Assembly (NCBI GenBank): GCA_016808115.1
Contig: JAEQBH010004437.1
Coordinates: forward strand, 61,485-125,484
Direction: 5' to 3'
DNA length: 64,000 nt
From: Tetrastigma voinierianum
Lineage: Eukaryota; Streptophyta; Magnoliopsida; Vitales; Vitaceae
Position numbers and translations under genes: made by a program. The notes beneath the pieces were generated by a model. The model had not been told where the DNA came from, searched no databases, and saw nothing but the letters and a program-made list of their open reading frames with translations. Below are positions 1 to 9,350 of the stretch, in pieces. Numbering within the stretch: the stretch's first letter is position 1; each line of letters opens with the position of its first letter.

Positions 1-518
1 AGTAGTCAGCTAACCACCTCCTTCTGCAGTGGAGCTCTGGTTGAAGACTCTAAACCTCTGCTCCCATGATTGCTCTTGTCCCGAGGTGGGGGATGATGGT
101 TCTTCGTTCAGAGCATGTCCTCCGGACATTAGCCGTTTTTCTTCTCCGCGGGAGCTAATTGCGGTCCATGCCTTAATTTGAATTTGGATGAACTGCTGTA
201 GCCGTGCTGGGGGATCTTTGTGTTGTCGTCAGCCGTGGGAGATGTTATGTTTGCTTCCTAGATGCATCGTGTCTCCGTGGATCTTTGCATTCGTGCAGTG
301 ACCCCCGTTAACTCTTATCGGGCGTTGGTTGTGAGGCGGAGTGCTTCCGCCGTTCGTATTGCTTTATGTGCTTCCTCTTTTATCCCGGGAGGCTCGGTCG
401 CATTGCAGTGGATCTGCGTCCTTGGTGGTGATGTTGCTCTGTGTGTTAGTTGATACCATCGATGGCGAAATCGGTTATATTTAATGTCTGAGCTGTCGTT
501 CCCACAGACAGCCTTCAT
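1..518 (-). mobile_element. Internal 5' part of a Tat-type gypsy element, running off the left edge
   Basis: Read on the minus strand, the sequence next to the LTR end contains GGCTGTCTGTGGGAACG (about 497-513). This matches the downstream part of the primer-binding region that follows the LTR in many plant Tat-lineage Ty3/gypsy elements (canonical form TGGCGCCGTCTGTGGGAA); the GGCGCC core has changed. Nothing in 1-480 gives a readable gag protein, so this is untranslated leader or decayed gag. Assignment rests on the primer-site motif and the adjoining LTR. Confidence 0.5.
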
Positions 519-1276
519 TGATCTTTTTGGCCGGGCCCAGGAGTACAGCGTGGGGTTGTTAAATTTAGACCGGATTATTTGTGAGGTGGGATGCGAGGCG
601 TCACGGATCGTCTGAGGTGTGAGTATGATGGCTGCGATGCCGTCTACGCAAATCTTGGTCGTAGCACTCCTCTGCAAAAACAAGGAAGAATGGGGGTCGG
701 CGAGGGCTGTGCCCGTGACCACTCCGATGCCTAAGTCAGTTTCTTTCTAAAAGAAAGAGGCTGCTTGGGTTGTCTGAAATCTTGGCGATACATCGGTGTG
801 TGTAAGAATCTTCGGCGTGCCTTTCATAGATGGGGTGGCGCCGTATTTATAGTAGATGTTGACCCAGGTTGGATGATAATTGGAGTCCTTACATTGGATG
901 AGATATTTTAATTTTGGTCGTATCGGATTTGATGGGATATAAGCAGTTTGCTTGGGATAGTCTTCCTTCATATTGAAATTTTGAATCCCATTGTGATATC
1001 TTTTATTATTTTCCTTTCGCTGATAAGATTTGATTGGATCGGTAGGATGGCGTCTTGTTAGGGTTATTATTTTAACGTTGGCAAAGCAACGTCGACTTCT
1101 TTGGTATGGTTTTCCTAATTTGTCAGATGTTGCGACTGTGATGGGAGCCTGCTGGGGGTGATGGGGGCGGGGTATTGCATTAGGTAGCGTTGCATTCTTT
1201 CAAGGGCGACCGGTGGGCCTTTGAATCCTTATTTTCAACCTGTCGGAATCAATTAGTTAAAGAACTTTAGGATGAC
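519..1276 (-). mobile_element. 5' LTR of a gypsy retrotransposon (minus strand)
   Basis: On the minus strand the segment begins TGTCATCC (1276) and ends GATCA (519), directly before the primer-binding region. It has a TATA box (844-853) in the expected place, followed by a GC-richer R-U5 part with the phrase GCATCGGAGTGG, which is usual in plant gypsy LTRs. No second LTR is visible because the element leaves the window on the left. The U3 boundary at 1276 is a judgement from the TG start and could be off by tens of bases. Confidence 0.45.
844..853 (-). promoter_or_regulatory. TATA box of the gypsy LTR
   Basis: The minus strand reads CTATAAATAC, about 325 bases upstream of the LTR end. Its position and the change from AT-rich U3 to GC-richer R-U5 just downstream fit the Pol II promoter of an LTR retrotransposon. 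Confidence 0.45.
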
Positions 1277-1992
1277 ACGACTCTCTAATTTAATAGCATG
1301 TCATCGGTTAAACTACATATTTAGTGGTGTATGAATACCTAGATTTAGGTTGTAGCATATGTGTCGATTTCATTTATGTTTCCTACTTAATTAAATATGT
1401 TATGTCATTTAGTTATTCACGCATAAGAAAGCAACGTAACAAGATGAGCAAAAGCCAAAGCCGTCGCCTTAAGGCAACCATATTTACCGGCAAGCAAAGC
1501 GATGACAAAATACAAAAAAAAAAAAATTAAAATTAGGATTTTTGAAAAAGCTATTTTATTGAGCAAGAAAATTGTATAAAAAGGAGTAGATTGGTGATTT
1601 CGGGTAAAAATGATATAAAAATCACTCCTCTTTGCTTAAGGAAAAGGGATAGAAAGAAACGAGATGAAATCTTTGCTAATTCAAAGAAAAAATGAATAAT
1701 GCTAAGGAGCTGTTTAGTTAGATTTTTTAAACATAGTTATTGAGAAAAGTTTTCAAAACTCTTATTTATTATTAATTAATGCTTTTTTTTTATTATCTTC
1801 AGAACAAAATAAGTTGAAAATCAAACATATTTTATTTGTTTTGAGAGCAAGCGACGAAAAACCAATGTTTGAAAATCGGCCCCGAATGAAGCCGATCAGA
1901 TCAGCCGACGGTCGAGCCGATGAATCGGTAGGTTCTCGGCCAAGCCCAGACGAGTTTGCTTCCACAAATTTTTTTTTTTTAAAAGTTAAAAT
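1277..1992. other. Unassigned AT-rich intergenic stretch
   Basis: No coding similarity or repeat structure recognised. It holds short A and T runs and a GC-richer patch at about 1870-1955. The open frames here are short and have no recognisable motifs. Confidence 0.4.
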
Positions 1993-3345
1993 GACGTTGT
2001 TTCTTTAGGGTTAGAAGACTTATAATTAAAGAAAAATTGATCGAATCTTCTGGCGCATAGATTGGTAATAGGAGGAAGTTAAGGGAGCCCTAACTCTCTT
2101 GAATTATCTTCTTGGTGTGATTATTTGAAGTATTATGAGAATTATATATTACCTGGAAATTAAGTATATATTTATATAAACAAGTTTATTCCATTTTTAA
2201 TATGTTTTCGTATTTAAATATTATACAATTTTCAAAATAAATTTTAAAATACTTTATTTATATAAAAATTAATAAATAATATCTTAAAAATTATTAATTA
2301 TATATTTTAAAATTTAAATAAAATATAAATAATATATTTTATTCATGCAGTTAAATGTGATTTCGAGTGCAGTCCAAATAATGAGCTAGGTAATTTTTCA
2401 ATTCGGTCGTAATCCTATTTTAAAATATTGCAAGAAACACTAAGCAGCGTCGTTTCTTCTGAGTTTAGAAAAACTTTGTAGGGTTAAGAAGGAAACATGC
2501 TTAAGAAAAATTGATGAAATACTATTCGAATATAGGAGGAAAGTTCACAAAGGAAATATTTCTACTATTTAATAAACGTAAATTGCCAGATTATTTTAGA
2601 TATTAATAAATTATATATTCACTACAATTAAGTATAAGTTTATATAAATAATTTTATTCTATTTTTAATATATTTTCATATTTAAATATTATACATATTT
2701 TCAAAATAAATTTTAAATATTTATTTATATAAAAATTAATAAATAATATCTTAAAAATTATTAATTATATATTTAAATTTTAAATAAAATATTTATTACG
2801 TCGGTTAGTGCCATGATTCGATTGCAGTCAGACTAATGAAGCAGATAATTTTTCGATTCGATCGTAATCGTATTTTAAAAATATTGCAGCAGCTATGGCG
2901 TCGTTTGTAGGGTTAGAAAACATGTAGGGTTAAAGAGCATAAGCCCAAGAAAAATTGTCAAATCTGTGAATATGAGAGGGAGATTCTGAGGAATCGCTCT
3001 CACCCAATTTGTCTTCTTAATTGTGATTATTTTAGATGTTAATAAAATTATATATTACTACAGATTAAAGTATATATTTATATAAACGAGTTTATTAAGT
3101 TTTAATATGTTTCGCTATTTAAATATCTCACATATTTAAGAAATAAAATTTAAAATCTATTTTTATTTATATAAAAATAATAAATGATATCTTAAAATCA
3201 TTAATTATATATTTAAAAATTTAAATGAATATGATAATATATATATATTATATCTTTGGTTCCAACTGCAATTCGATAATCAGTCAAACTATTGATCCGA
3301 TAATTTTTTCGATTTAATCACGGGCCAGTTTTTAAATATGCGAAA
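1993..3345. repeat. Tandem repeat, three imperfect units of about 455 bp
   Basis: Three consecutive units begin near 1993, 2448 and 2905. Each begins with a GT(T/C)GTTT...GGGTTA(G/A) motif, passes through a very AT-rich centre with the shared phrase AATATCTTAAAA (near 2280, 2737 and 3188), and ends with a phrase like GTAATCCTATTTTAAAATAT (2408, 2865, and a degraded copy at 3318). Spacing between matching landmarks is about 453-458 bases. The third copy is the most divergent. No open frame is conserved between units, so this is a satellite-like or minisatellite array rather than a gene family. It lies directly upstream of the receptor-kinase gene. Confidence 0.75.
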
Positions 3346-4425
3346 AAACACGCCCTAATGGAGTGCGAAGCAGTGGTGGGGAGGTTTAAATTACAAAGGG
3401 AGGGGAGACTGGGAGACTTTTGAGTGGAACTAAAGGTTAAAGACTAATGGAGGAAATGGTGGTGGTTGGAAGGGTTTACAAAGAAAAAAGTCATCAAAGC
3501 AGTCATTATCCTTGACAAAAACCACACACACACCACGATGTTTCCCGTTGATTCTTTCAACTAGTCTGCACTATCACTCTGAGTCTTCTTGGGGGCAGAT
3601 TTTTGTTCTTCGTCTTTCCCACATTTTTGGGTTGCCGTCCTCTTTTCTTCGCCCACCAGAGTTTCAGGTTTCGGGTCGGTTTCTTCTCTACTTATCATGC
3701 TTCTTTCGTTTTTGTTTCTATCTGGGTATGTCTTTATACAGTTTCCTTTTGTGTGTTTCTGTCTGTAACTGGCAAATTCGACTAGGTTTCTGGATTTTCA
3801 TGGGTTTTATTTTATTTTATTTTTCAGTTACTGTGTGAGTTATTGAATTGTAATTTGTAGGTATTCTGGAGTTCGGTTTTTCTCTTCAATTCACTTCACC
3901 TGAGTTGTTTCTAAGCTGAACTTGACACCTTTTTCTGTTCCTGTGTAATTAGGGTTTGGTTTTGTGATTATAGGGGTGTAATTGAGGTCGATTCCAGAGC
4001 CAAGCTCCGGTCTAAAACTCAGCTCCAATTCAATAAACTCTCATTCGATTGAGCTCTTTTAGATGTCCAAAACTCCAACTCGACTCAACTCAAAATCTAC
4101 TCATTAGTAAATTAGTAAAGTCTTATTAAGCAAACAAACTCGACTCGACAATCTACTCAGGCATGACTCAGGGTGCTCCGAGTCGAGATTTGTGAGTGAT
4201 TCTGTATAGTGCTCTGTTTTCTGTTGATCCTCCTGTTTAGTGCAGGAATTTGACTTGTTTTTTCTTTTCTGGTTCTTTATGTGATTATGGATAGGTTTTT
4301 GTCAGTGATTATCAAAGTTGCTGGTCTGAAATCCCTCAATTTTGTGCTCAATTTTAAAGTAATGGCTACCTAAAAGTTGCTGGTGGAAATCCCTCAATTT
4401 TGGGTGTTCGTAGTGGAAAGGAAAC
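3346..4425 (+). promoter_or_regulatory. 5' flank, leader and probable leader intron of the BIR1-like gene
   Basis: The stretch has no coding similarity. A pyrimidine-rich leader-like segment (about 3500-3680) is followed by CCAGAGTTTCAG|GTTTCGG (near 3658-3675), a possible splice donor. The bases TTCGTAG| at about 4407-4413 could be the matching acceptor, 12 bases before the ATG. A 5'-UTR intron is therefore likely but not proven. A partial duplication of about 60 bp (4316-4345 and 4376-4401) lies just before the acceptor. Confidence 0.35.
3971..4200 (+). repeat. GGGGTGTAAT-type dispersed repeat, copy 1
   Basis: It starts AGGGGTGTAATTGAGG and is full of CTCGACTC/GAGCTC words, as is a second copy inside the kinase intron at 5328-5680 (AGGGGTGTAATCGAG). 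The family looks like a non-autonomous DNA element, but I do not see a clean terminal inverted repeat or target duplication here, so the class is open. Confidence 0.45.
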
Positions 4426-5253
4426 ATGGCCTTGACAAGCAGATATATTGTGGTTGTTGCTAACAGCTTGATCTGGGTGGTATTGTTTGGTTATGTATTT
4501 AGTCATGCTGCAGCCGATATCAGTGCTTGAAATCTATTAAGGCCTCTCTTGAAGACCCTAATAACTATTTGAGCTTCTGGACTTTCGACAATAAAACTAA
4601 GGGATACATTTGTAAGTTTGCGGGATAGATTGTTAGCCCGGATGAAAGCGAGTTCTTAATCTCGGAGTCTCGGACGCATGGGCCTCAAGGCGGTTCCCCA
4701 GGATTCGAAGTGTCACGAGCTTGACCGGGTTAGATCTTTCTAACAACAAGCTATCAGGCTCCATCCCTTCCAATATATCAACCTTGCTCAAATTCGTTAC
4801 TACCCTCGACCTCTCATCAAGCGATTTTGTATTGTGAGATCTGAAGTCTAGCTAATTTATGCGATATCTGAATGCACTTAAACTTGATAATACTTAGGTT
4901 GGCGGGAACATTCCATGCATTTCGGCCTCCTTAGTAGGCTCAAGTCGTTTAGCGTTACTTAGCAGCCTCTTGGCGGGCGAGATCCTAGCTTTATCAATGC
5001 TAAGTCACTAAGGAGAACTATGCGCGAATAATCCGGGCTTTGTAGGAAACCCTTCTTCGATCCTTGCGGGGTTCCTCGAGCCGTGTGGAGGATTGTGGGA
5101 GGAGGAGTTGGAGGGAGTGACCAGTTTACGGCCCCAATGGAAGTTTTCATCATTTTGTACTACATCTCTCGTGGTGTGGTTATAAGGAAGAAGAATGATG
5201 ATCCTGATGGTAACAAATGGACACATAGCTTAAAAGGACTGAAGGGCTTGAAG
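4426..5253 (+). pseudogene. BIR1-like: Exon 1 of the BIR1-like gene, frame-disrupted as sequenced
   Basis: The frame opens at the ATG at 4426 and fails near 4527, where AGTGC stands for the expected AGTTGC. Further single-base losses are visible near 4622 (GCGGG then ATAG), 4638-4670 and 4690-4720. Clear peptide blocks remain between the breaks: SIKASLEDPNNY, TFDNKTKGYICKF, LSNNKLSGSIPSN, FVTTLDLSS. The C-terminal block from 5083 onward is again open and includes a membrane segment (VFIILYYISRGVVI) and the basic stop-transfer RKK. Real peptides in the right order with scattered one-base gaps suggest consensus error as much as decay. Confidence 0.7.
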
Positions 5254-7020
5254 GCAAGTTTTTATGATAATTTATTCCCTTTGTTCAATATAAAATTTAT
5301 GGTTTTTGTTTTCTTTAATTAAGAGTAGGGGTGTAATCGAGTGGTACATCGTCCAGGAGTCAAGCTCGGCTGTTCGATTAAAGACTCAGCTCATTCGACT
5401 CGAACTTCGATCGAGCTTTTTGTTAGATGTTTGAAACTCGACAAAAAATAGTGAAACTCTTCCGAACTTCATTCGATAAGGCTCCGAATTAATTAAAGAA
5501 TTAATAAATAATCGTCTGAACTCCGACTCGACTGATTAACAAGGAAATAGTCAAGGCTCTTTCAAAGCACCGGCTTGATTAAGGCTGCGAGGCAATTTCG
5601 AGTTGGGTATTAAGATACTTTCGAACTGACTCGATCGATTAAGTCGAGTTTGAGTATTTTCTGAGATTGAGCTCGATTCTTTCATGAAGCGGTGTTTGAA
5701 ATATCCGTTTATCGCCGAAATATCGAGGATATATAGTTATTATTTGGTCTAGCAGAGCACGATAAACCCCTCCGATAGTTGGTTGGAGGATATTTCGGTA
5801 GATTTTCCCTTATATCGTTGACATTTCTCCGATATATCCATGAAAACAGATATTTCAAACCTTGCTCACGAGTAGGTTGACTCATTTTCAACCTTAATTA
5901 GGAGTATTTCTTTGTGTTCTTGTCATAGTTATTTAGCCTTAAAGATTCATAGTTTAAAATGAATTAGGAAGTTGCTAACAAGAGAAGATGTCATTATTCT
6001 CAGGTTTCGATGTTTGAGAAGTCGATTTCAAAGATGAGATTAAGCGATCTGATGAAAGCTACTAACAACTTCAACAAAAACAACATCATTGGAACAGGAA
6101 GAACAGGAACAATGTACAAGGCAGTGCTTCCTGATGGTTGTTCTCTCATGATTAAGAGGCTGCAGGACTCGCAACGATCGGAAAAAGAATTTGTGTCTGA
6201 GATGAACACCCTGGGGACTGTGAGCCACCGGAACTTAGTTCCATTGATGGGATTTTGCATGGCGAAGAAGGAACGGCTTTTGGTGTATAAACACATGGTA
6301 AATGGGAACCTATACGATCAACTGCATCCTTTGGAACCCGAAACCAAGAGCATGGAGTGGCCCCTAAGGCTTAGAATCGCGATAGGGGCAGCAAAAGGTT
6401 TGGCATGGCTTCACCATAGCTGCAATCCTCGAATCATCCATAGAAATATAAGCTCTAAATGCATATTGCTGGATGAGGATTTCGAACCCAAGTTATCCGA
6501 TTTCGGCCTTGCAAGGCTCATGAACCCCATAGACACTCATTTGAGTACTTTTGTCAATGGAGAGTTCGGAGATCTGGGCTACGTGGCTCCTGAGTATCTG
6601 CGAACCCTGGTAGCCACACCCAAGGGGGATGTTTACAGTTTTGGCATCGTCCTCCTTGAGCTGATTACCAGTGAGAGACCGACCCATGTTTCTAACGCCG
6701 CTGAGGGTTTCAAGGGAAGCTTGGTCGAGTGGATCACTGGTCTAGCAAGTAATTCCCTTCTCCAAACTGCGATCGACAAGTCTTTGCTTGGGAAAGGTTT
6801 TGACAGTGAGCTGATGCAGTTTCTTAGAGTTGCCTGCAACTGTGTCACAGAGGCTCCAAAGGAAAGACCGACGATGTATGAAGTTTACCAGTTCCTTAGA
6901 GCAATTGGTGAGAGATACCATTTCACAACTGATGACGACATTTTTCTGCCTTCCAACACCTCTGATGCTAATCTCCCAGATGAGCTTATTGTCGCGCGAG
7001 AAACCGACGACGCCCCCTGA
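4426..7020 (+). CDS. BIR1-like: BIR1-like LRR receptor-like protein kinase (two exons)
   Basis: Exon 1 (4426-5253) encodes a signal peptide (MALTSRYIVVVANSLIWVVLFG), the N-terminal LRR cap (LKSIKASLEDPNNYL, GYICKFAG), LRR remnants (LTGLDLSNNKLSGSIPSNIS) and the juxtamembrane RKKNDDPDGNKW. Exon 2 (6004-7020) encodes an intact kinase domain: GTGRTG loop, Lys in MIKRL, HRN instead of HRD, intact DFG and APE. The pieces and their order match the BAK1-interacting receptor family (Arabidopsis At5g48380), plasma-membrane regulators of BAK1-dependent immunity and cell death. Exon 1 carries several small frame breaks; exon 2 carries none. The exon junction reads Lys-Val-Ser-Met-Phe-Glu-Lys, as in the family. 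HRN replaces the catalytic Asp, so phosphotransfer is doubtful. Either a real gene with assembly errors or a recent pseudogene; I favour the former. Confidence 0.85.
5328..5680 (+). repeat. GGGGTGTAAT-type dispersed repeat, copy 2 (intronic)
   Basis: It opens AGGGGTGTAATCGAG and is rich in CTCGACTCG/GAGCTCG words, ending near GATTGAGCTCGATTC. It is related to the copy at 3971. Two copies on either side of the first coding exon could favour recombination or affect splicing. Confidence 0.45.
5691..5863. mobile_element. MITE-like element with terminal inverted repeats
   Basis: The left end GGTGTTTGAAATATCCGTTT (5691-5710) is matched in inverse orientation by AAACAGATATTTCAAACC at the right end (about 5844-5861): one extra base and one mismatch over 18-19 bases. 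The roughly 170-bp body has no coding capacity. Size and structure fit a small non-autonomous DNA transposon. The target duplication is not clear. Confidence 0.55.
6004..7020 (+). CDS. BIR1-like: Exon 2 of the BIR1-like gene: kinase domain
   Basis: The exon is open for 339 codons including the stop TGA at 7018-7020. Order of features: MFEKSISKMRLSDLMKAT lead-in, glycine loop GTGRTGTMYKAV, Lys in SLMIKRL, alpha-C Glu in EKEFVSEM, HRN with the following ISSKCILL, DFGLARL, activation segment with GDLGYVAPEY, and a C-lobe with DVYSFGIVLLELIT. The HRD Asp is Asn, as in the Arabidopsis BIR1 homologue. Codon use and frame are clean, in contrast to exon 1. Confidence 0.93.
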   Translation, partial: VSMFEKSISKMRLSDLMKATNNFNKNNIIGTGRTGTMYKAVLPDGCSLMIKRLQDSQRSEKEFVSEMNTLGTVSHRNLVPLMGFCMAKKERLLVYKHMVNGNLYDQLHPLEPETKSMEWPLRLRIAIGAAKGLAWLHHSCNPRIIHRNISSKCILLDEDFEPKLSDFGLARLMNPIDTHLSTFVNGEFGDLGYVAPEYLRTLVATPKGDVYSFGIVLLELITSERPTHVSNAAEGFKGSLVEWITGLASNSLLQTAIDKSLLGKGFDSELMQFLRVACNCVTEAPKERPTMYEVYQFLRAIGERYHFTTDDDIFLPSNTSDANLPDELIVARETDDAP

Positions 7021-7110
7021 AAAACGCAGGTAATTTTCAGCAAAAAGTTTACTCCCATATGCCCCAGATGAGCTTATTGAAAAATGCAGGTAATTTTCAG
7101 CAAAAAGTTT
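6975..7110 (+). repeat. Partial tandem duplication across the stop codon and start of the 3' UTR
   Basis: CCCAGATGAGCTTATTG occurs at about 6977 and again at about 7064. AATGCAGGTAATTTTCAGCA occurs at 7084 and, with one change (AACGCAGG), at 7022. The second copy lacks the coding end and stop, so translation is not affected. Confidence 0.7.
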
Positions 7111-7447
7111 AGTAATCTGATCCCCCATTAGTATAGAGTGATTGTTGCAGGGATGAATGTAAAATGTTTGGCAGTGCTCCAATTGTTTGTTGTTGATGAT
7201 CCTCAAAACCAGTAATTGTATATATTTTTACTTGCTGTAATGTTGAGATATTGTTCTCATCTGATCTCATAACCACCCCTCTCTCTGTTTCTATTTGTTT
7301 GTAAGGTCTCAACAAGACTTTTATGGGGAAGTGAAAAACTCAGAGAGAGAAGGGGAAAAAATGAGTTTTATATTGAAATAATTTGTTTGAAATAAAAAAT
7401 TATTAAATTAGTTTGGAAGGTAAAACAATTGCCAAACTAATGCTTAA
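7111..7447 (+). other. 3' UTR and downstream flank of the BIR1-like gene
   Basis: No second reading frame is supported. The first 150 bases are probably 3' UTR. The rest is unremarkable AT-rich DNA. Confidence 0.4.
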
Positions 7448-7546
7448 TGCTGCTGTCATGGACAATGACAATTGGAGTTATGAAATTCTCAAATGTCGCT
7501 GTCATGGTTATGAAGTTCTCAAATGCCGTTGTCCATGACAGCGGCA
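7448..7546. repeat. Imperfect hairpin with an internal direct repeat
   Basis: TGCTGCTGTCATGGACAA (7448-7465) pairs with TTGTCCATGACAGCGGCA (7529-7546) with one mismatch. Between the arms, a phrase like TTATGAARTTCTCAAATGYCG is repeated twice. This could be a decayed MITE end pair or a small folded RNA. No expression evidence can be drawn from sequence. Confidence 0.5.
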
Positions 7547-7854
7547 GTTGTGCGTAAATGGGCAAGTTGGTGTTTAAATCACTGCAAAACAGCAGTTAGG
7601 GTTTGTTCGAAGTTTTTTTCGTTTTCTCCTCTTTCCTGTTGAAGACAACGCCATTGACGACTTACTTGGTTGCTCCAAATTTCTGTTTCTTCACTCAGGT
7701 TTGTTGTCATCTTCCACCATCACTAGCGATATTCGTTTCATTTCATTTTATTTTAATATTTTTGTTTTTCCGATATTCGTTTGCTATGATTCTTCACTTA
7801 GCTTATTTGATTTCGTAAGCATGATTTCAATTTGAGATGAAACGATGAAAATAA

Positions 7855-8040
7855 AAGAAACCAGTTTTGAGAAAAAAAAACCAGTTTTTGACATCAATTC
7901 TATGTTCAGAATAAAAACCAGTTGTTTAAGAATAAAAACCAGTTTTTTCATTATAAAAACTAATTTTTTTCAGAATAAAAACCAGTTTTTTCAGAATTAA
8001 ATCAAAATTTTAAACCAGTTTTTCAGAATAAAGGTTCAAA
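7855..8040. repeat. Minisatellite with a unit like AGAATAAAAACCAGTTTTTT
   Basis: About six to seven imperfect units of roughly 20-25 bases, each containing AAAACCAGTTTTT. Each unit is partly self-complementary (AAAAAC...GTTTTT), so single units could form small hairpins. Confidence 0.7.
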
Positions 8041-8207
8041 TAATTATACATGCTTCAGCCGACTCATAAGTTTGCTTTGTGACTTTATTCACTGATTCAA
8101 CTAAATAAGCTATATTCTGTATCAGTTAAGCAGTATTCAGTAATTAAGGCATTCTGAAATGAAATTAAGAAATTATTCATTGTAATTTATTGTTGATAGA
8201 AAGTAAG

Positions 8208-8552
8208 ATGAGCGTGGACTTCCTAGTATTGATTTTCCAAGGGCATGTAACTACATACATGAGGATCCTAAGATCGTAATTGCTTCCCAGTCAATAGTGG
8301 TTCTAGCAATGCCAGCATTATTGAGCTGTGAATTTTTTTTGATTTCATATTAATTGCTTATCGATTTACAACGAATGACAGCTTATCTGATTCTCATTTT
8401 TTTGTATAAATTTGCTTTTATTGTTGCTTTTATTGTTTCTCTGTGATTAAATGTAATTGCTTTGTTTCTCCTTAGGTGGTTGACCTCTAATGAAATTGTG
8501 ATTGCCTTTTTGGCCTTGCTGGCTGCTTGTATACTCCCTACTCTTTTTTTTG
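8208..8552 (+). CDS. Possible small two-exon gene for a hydrophobic protein
   Basis: From the ATG at 8208, allowing one lost base near 8222, the reading continues IDFPRACNYIHEDPKIVIAS then QSIVVLAMPALLS to about 8327. After an apparent intron ending TCTCCTTAG (8475), the sequence WLTSNEIVIAFLALLAACIL follows. Together they would make a protein of about 65-70 residues with one or two membrane segments. A pyrimidine-rich leader with a possible splice site (TTCACTCAG|GTTTG near 7700) lies upstream. The family was not recognised. The exon junction is not clean and the frame needs a one-base correction, so this is a candidate only. Confidence 0.3.
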
Positions 8553-9188
8553 TTAATATATTGTCATTTATCTATTAAAATAAATAAATAAATAACTCGA
8601 ACTCCCAAATATCCTCCCCCTACCTTTTTTTTTTTGTATTCGAGTAAAAACCCCAATTGTCCCCTTTTTGTCAAATATCCAGTTACAATTGCATACCTGA
8701 AAACCAACTAAAAATAGTAACTAAGAATATGGAAAATGCCTTTTTATTCCCCAAGAGATATGAGTTGTAGTCTATGTAGCTCAAAAGAACATGTACCTCA
8801 TTTTTGCAGAATCTGAGATGGTTGATGCAATTTTCTTTTTGAACCAGATGAGGAATATTAGGCTGAACTGAACATATCTCCAAGTTTTTTTTTCTTATGC
8901 ACACTTTCTTGGAAATAAATTATATTGCAAAAGTACAGTGAAAAGAACCAAAGAAAGAGGGGAAGAAGTCAAGCTATTTTTTATTCAATACCCATTAACA
9001 AAGTCTCTTGCAAAAATGATTAGGAAAAGAAAGAAGGAAACCTAAAGCATAAAAAGAGAAGGGAATAAAACTCAAAAGACTATTCTACCCTTAGATAAGA
9101 AAAAATATAACAAAATAACCCTTTTTTTATTTAACAATAACATATTCAAGTACTTAATAAAAGTAGAATCTGTTCACTTTGATTTCAT
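8553..9188. other. AT-rich intergenic stretch
   Basis: Contains short A/T homopolymers and (AAAT)n at about 8580. No gene or transposon similarity recognised. Confidence 0.4.
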
Positions 9189-9350
9189 GTTTTGGTACTT
9201 AGTGGATAATCTTTAAAGAGAAGTTCTACTATTTGCGATTGACATTAAGATAATTGTGTTTTGGTGCTCAATCTAGCAATTCTTTGAAGAAGAATTATAC
9301 TATCTGCTATTGACATTAAGATACTTATGTTTTAGCACTCAATTGAAATA
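9189..9350. repeat. Short tandem repeat, about 70-bp unit, 2.3 copies
   Basis: GTTTTGGTACTTAGTGG..., GTTTTGGTGCTCAATC... and GTTTTAGCACTCAATTG... start successive units near 9192, 9259 and 9330. Each of the first two is followed by CTATT(T)GC-ATTGACATTAAGATA. Non-coding. Confidence 0.6.

Larger units (their letters stand above)
5254..6003 (+). other. GC-AG intron of the BIR1-like gene (750 bp)
   Basis: The donor reads AAG|GCAAGT, the strong consensus of GC-AG introns, and the acceptor reads TTATTCTCAG|GTTTCG. Joining them gives an in-frame phase-0 junction, GLKGLK then VSMFEKS, which matches the family. The next GT inside the donor (GCAA|GT) would break the frame. The intron hosts two repeats: a GGGGTGTAAT-family copy and a short inverted-repeat element. 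Confidence 0.75.

Noticed and set aside
315..722. A 135-codon minus-strand open frame
   Set aside because: It lies in the R-U5 end and primer region of a gypsy LTR and has no recognised protein similarity.
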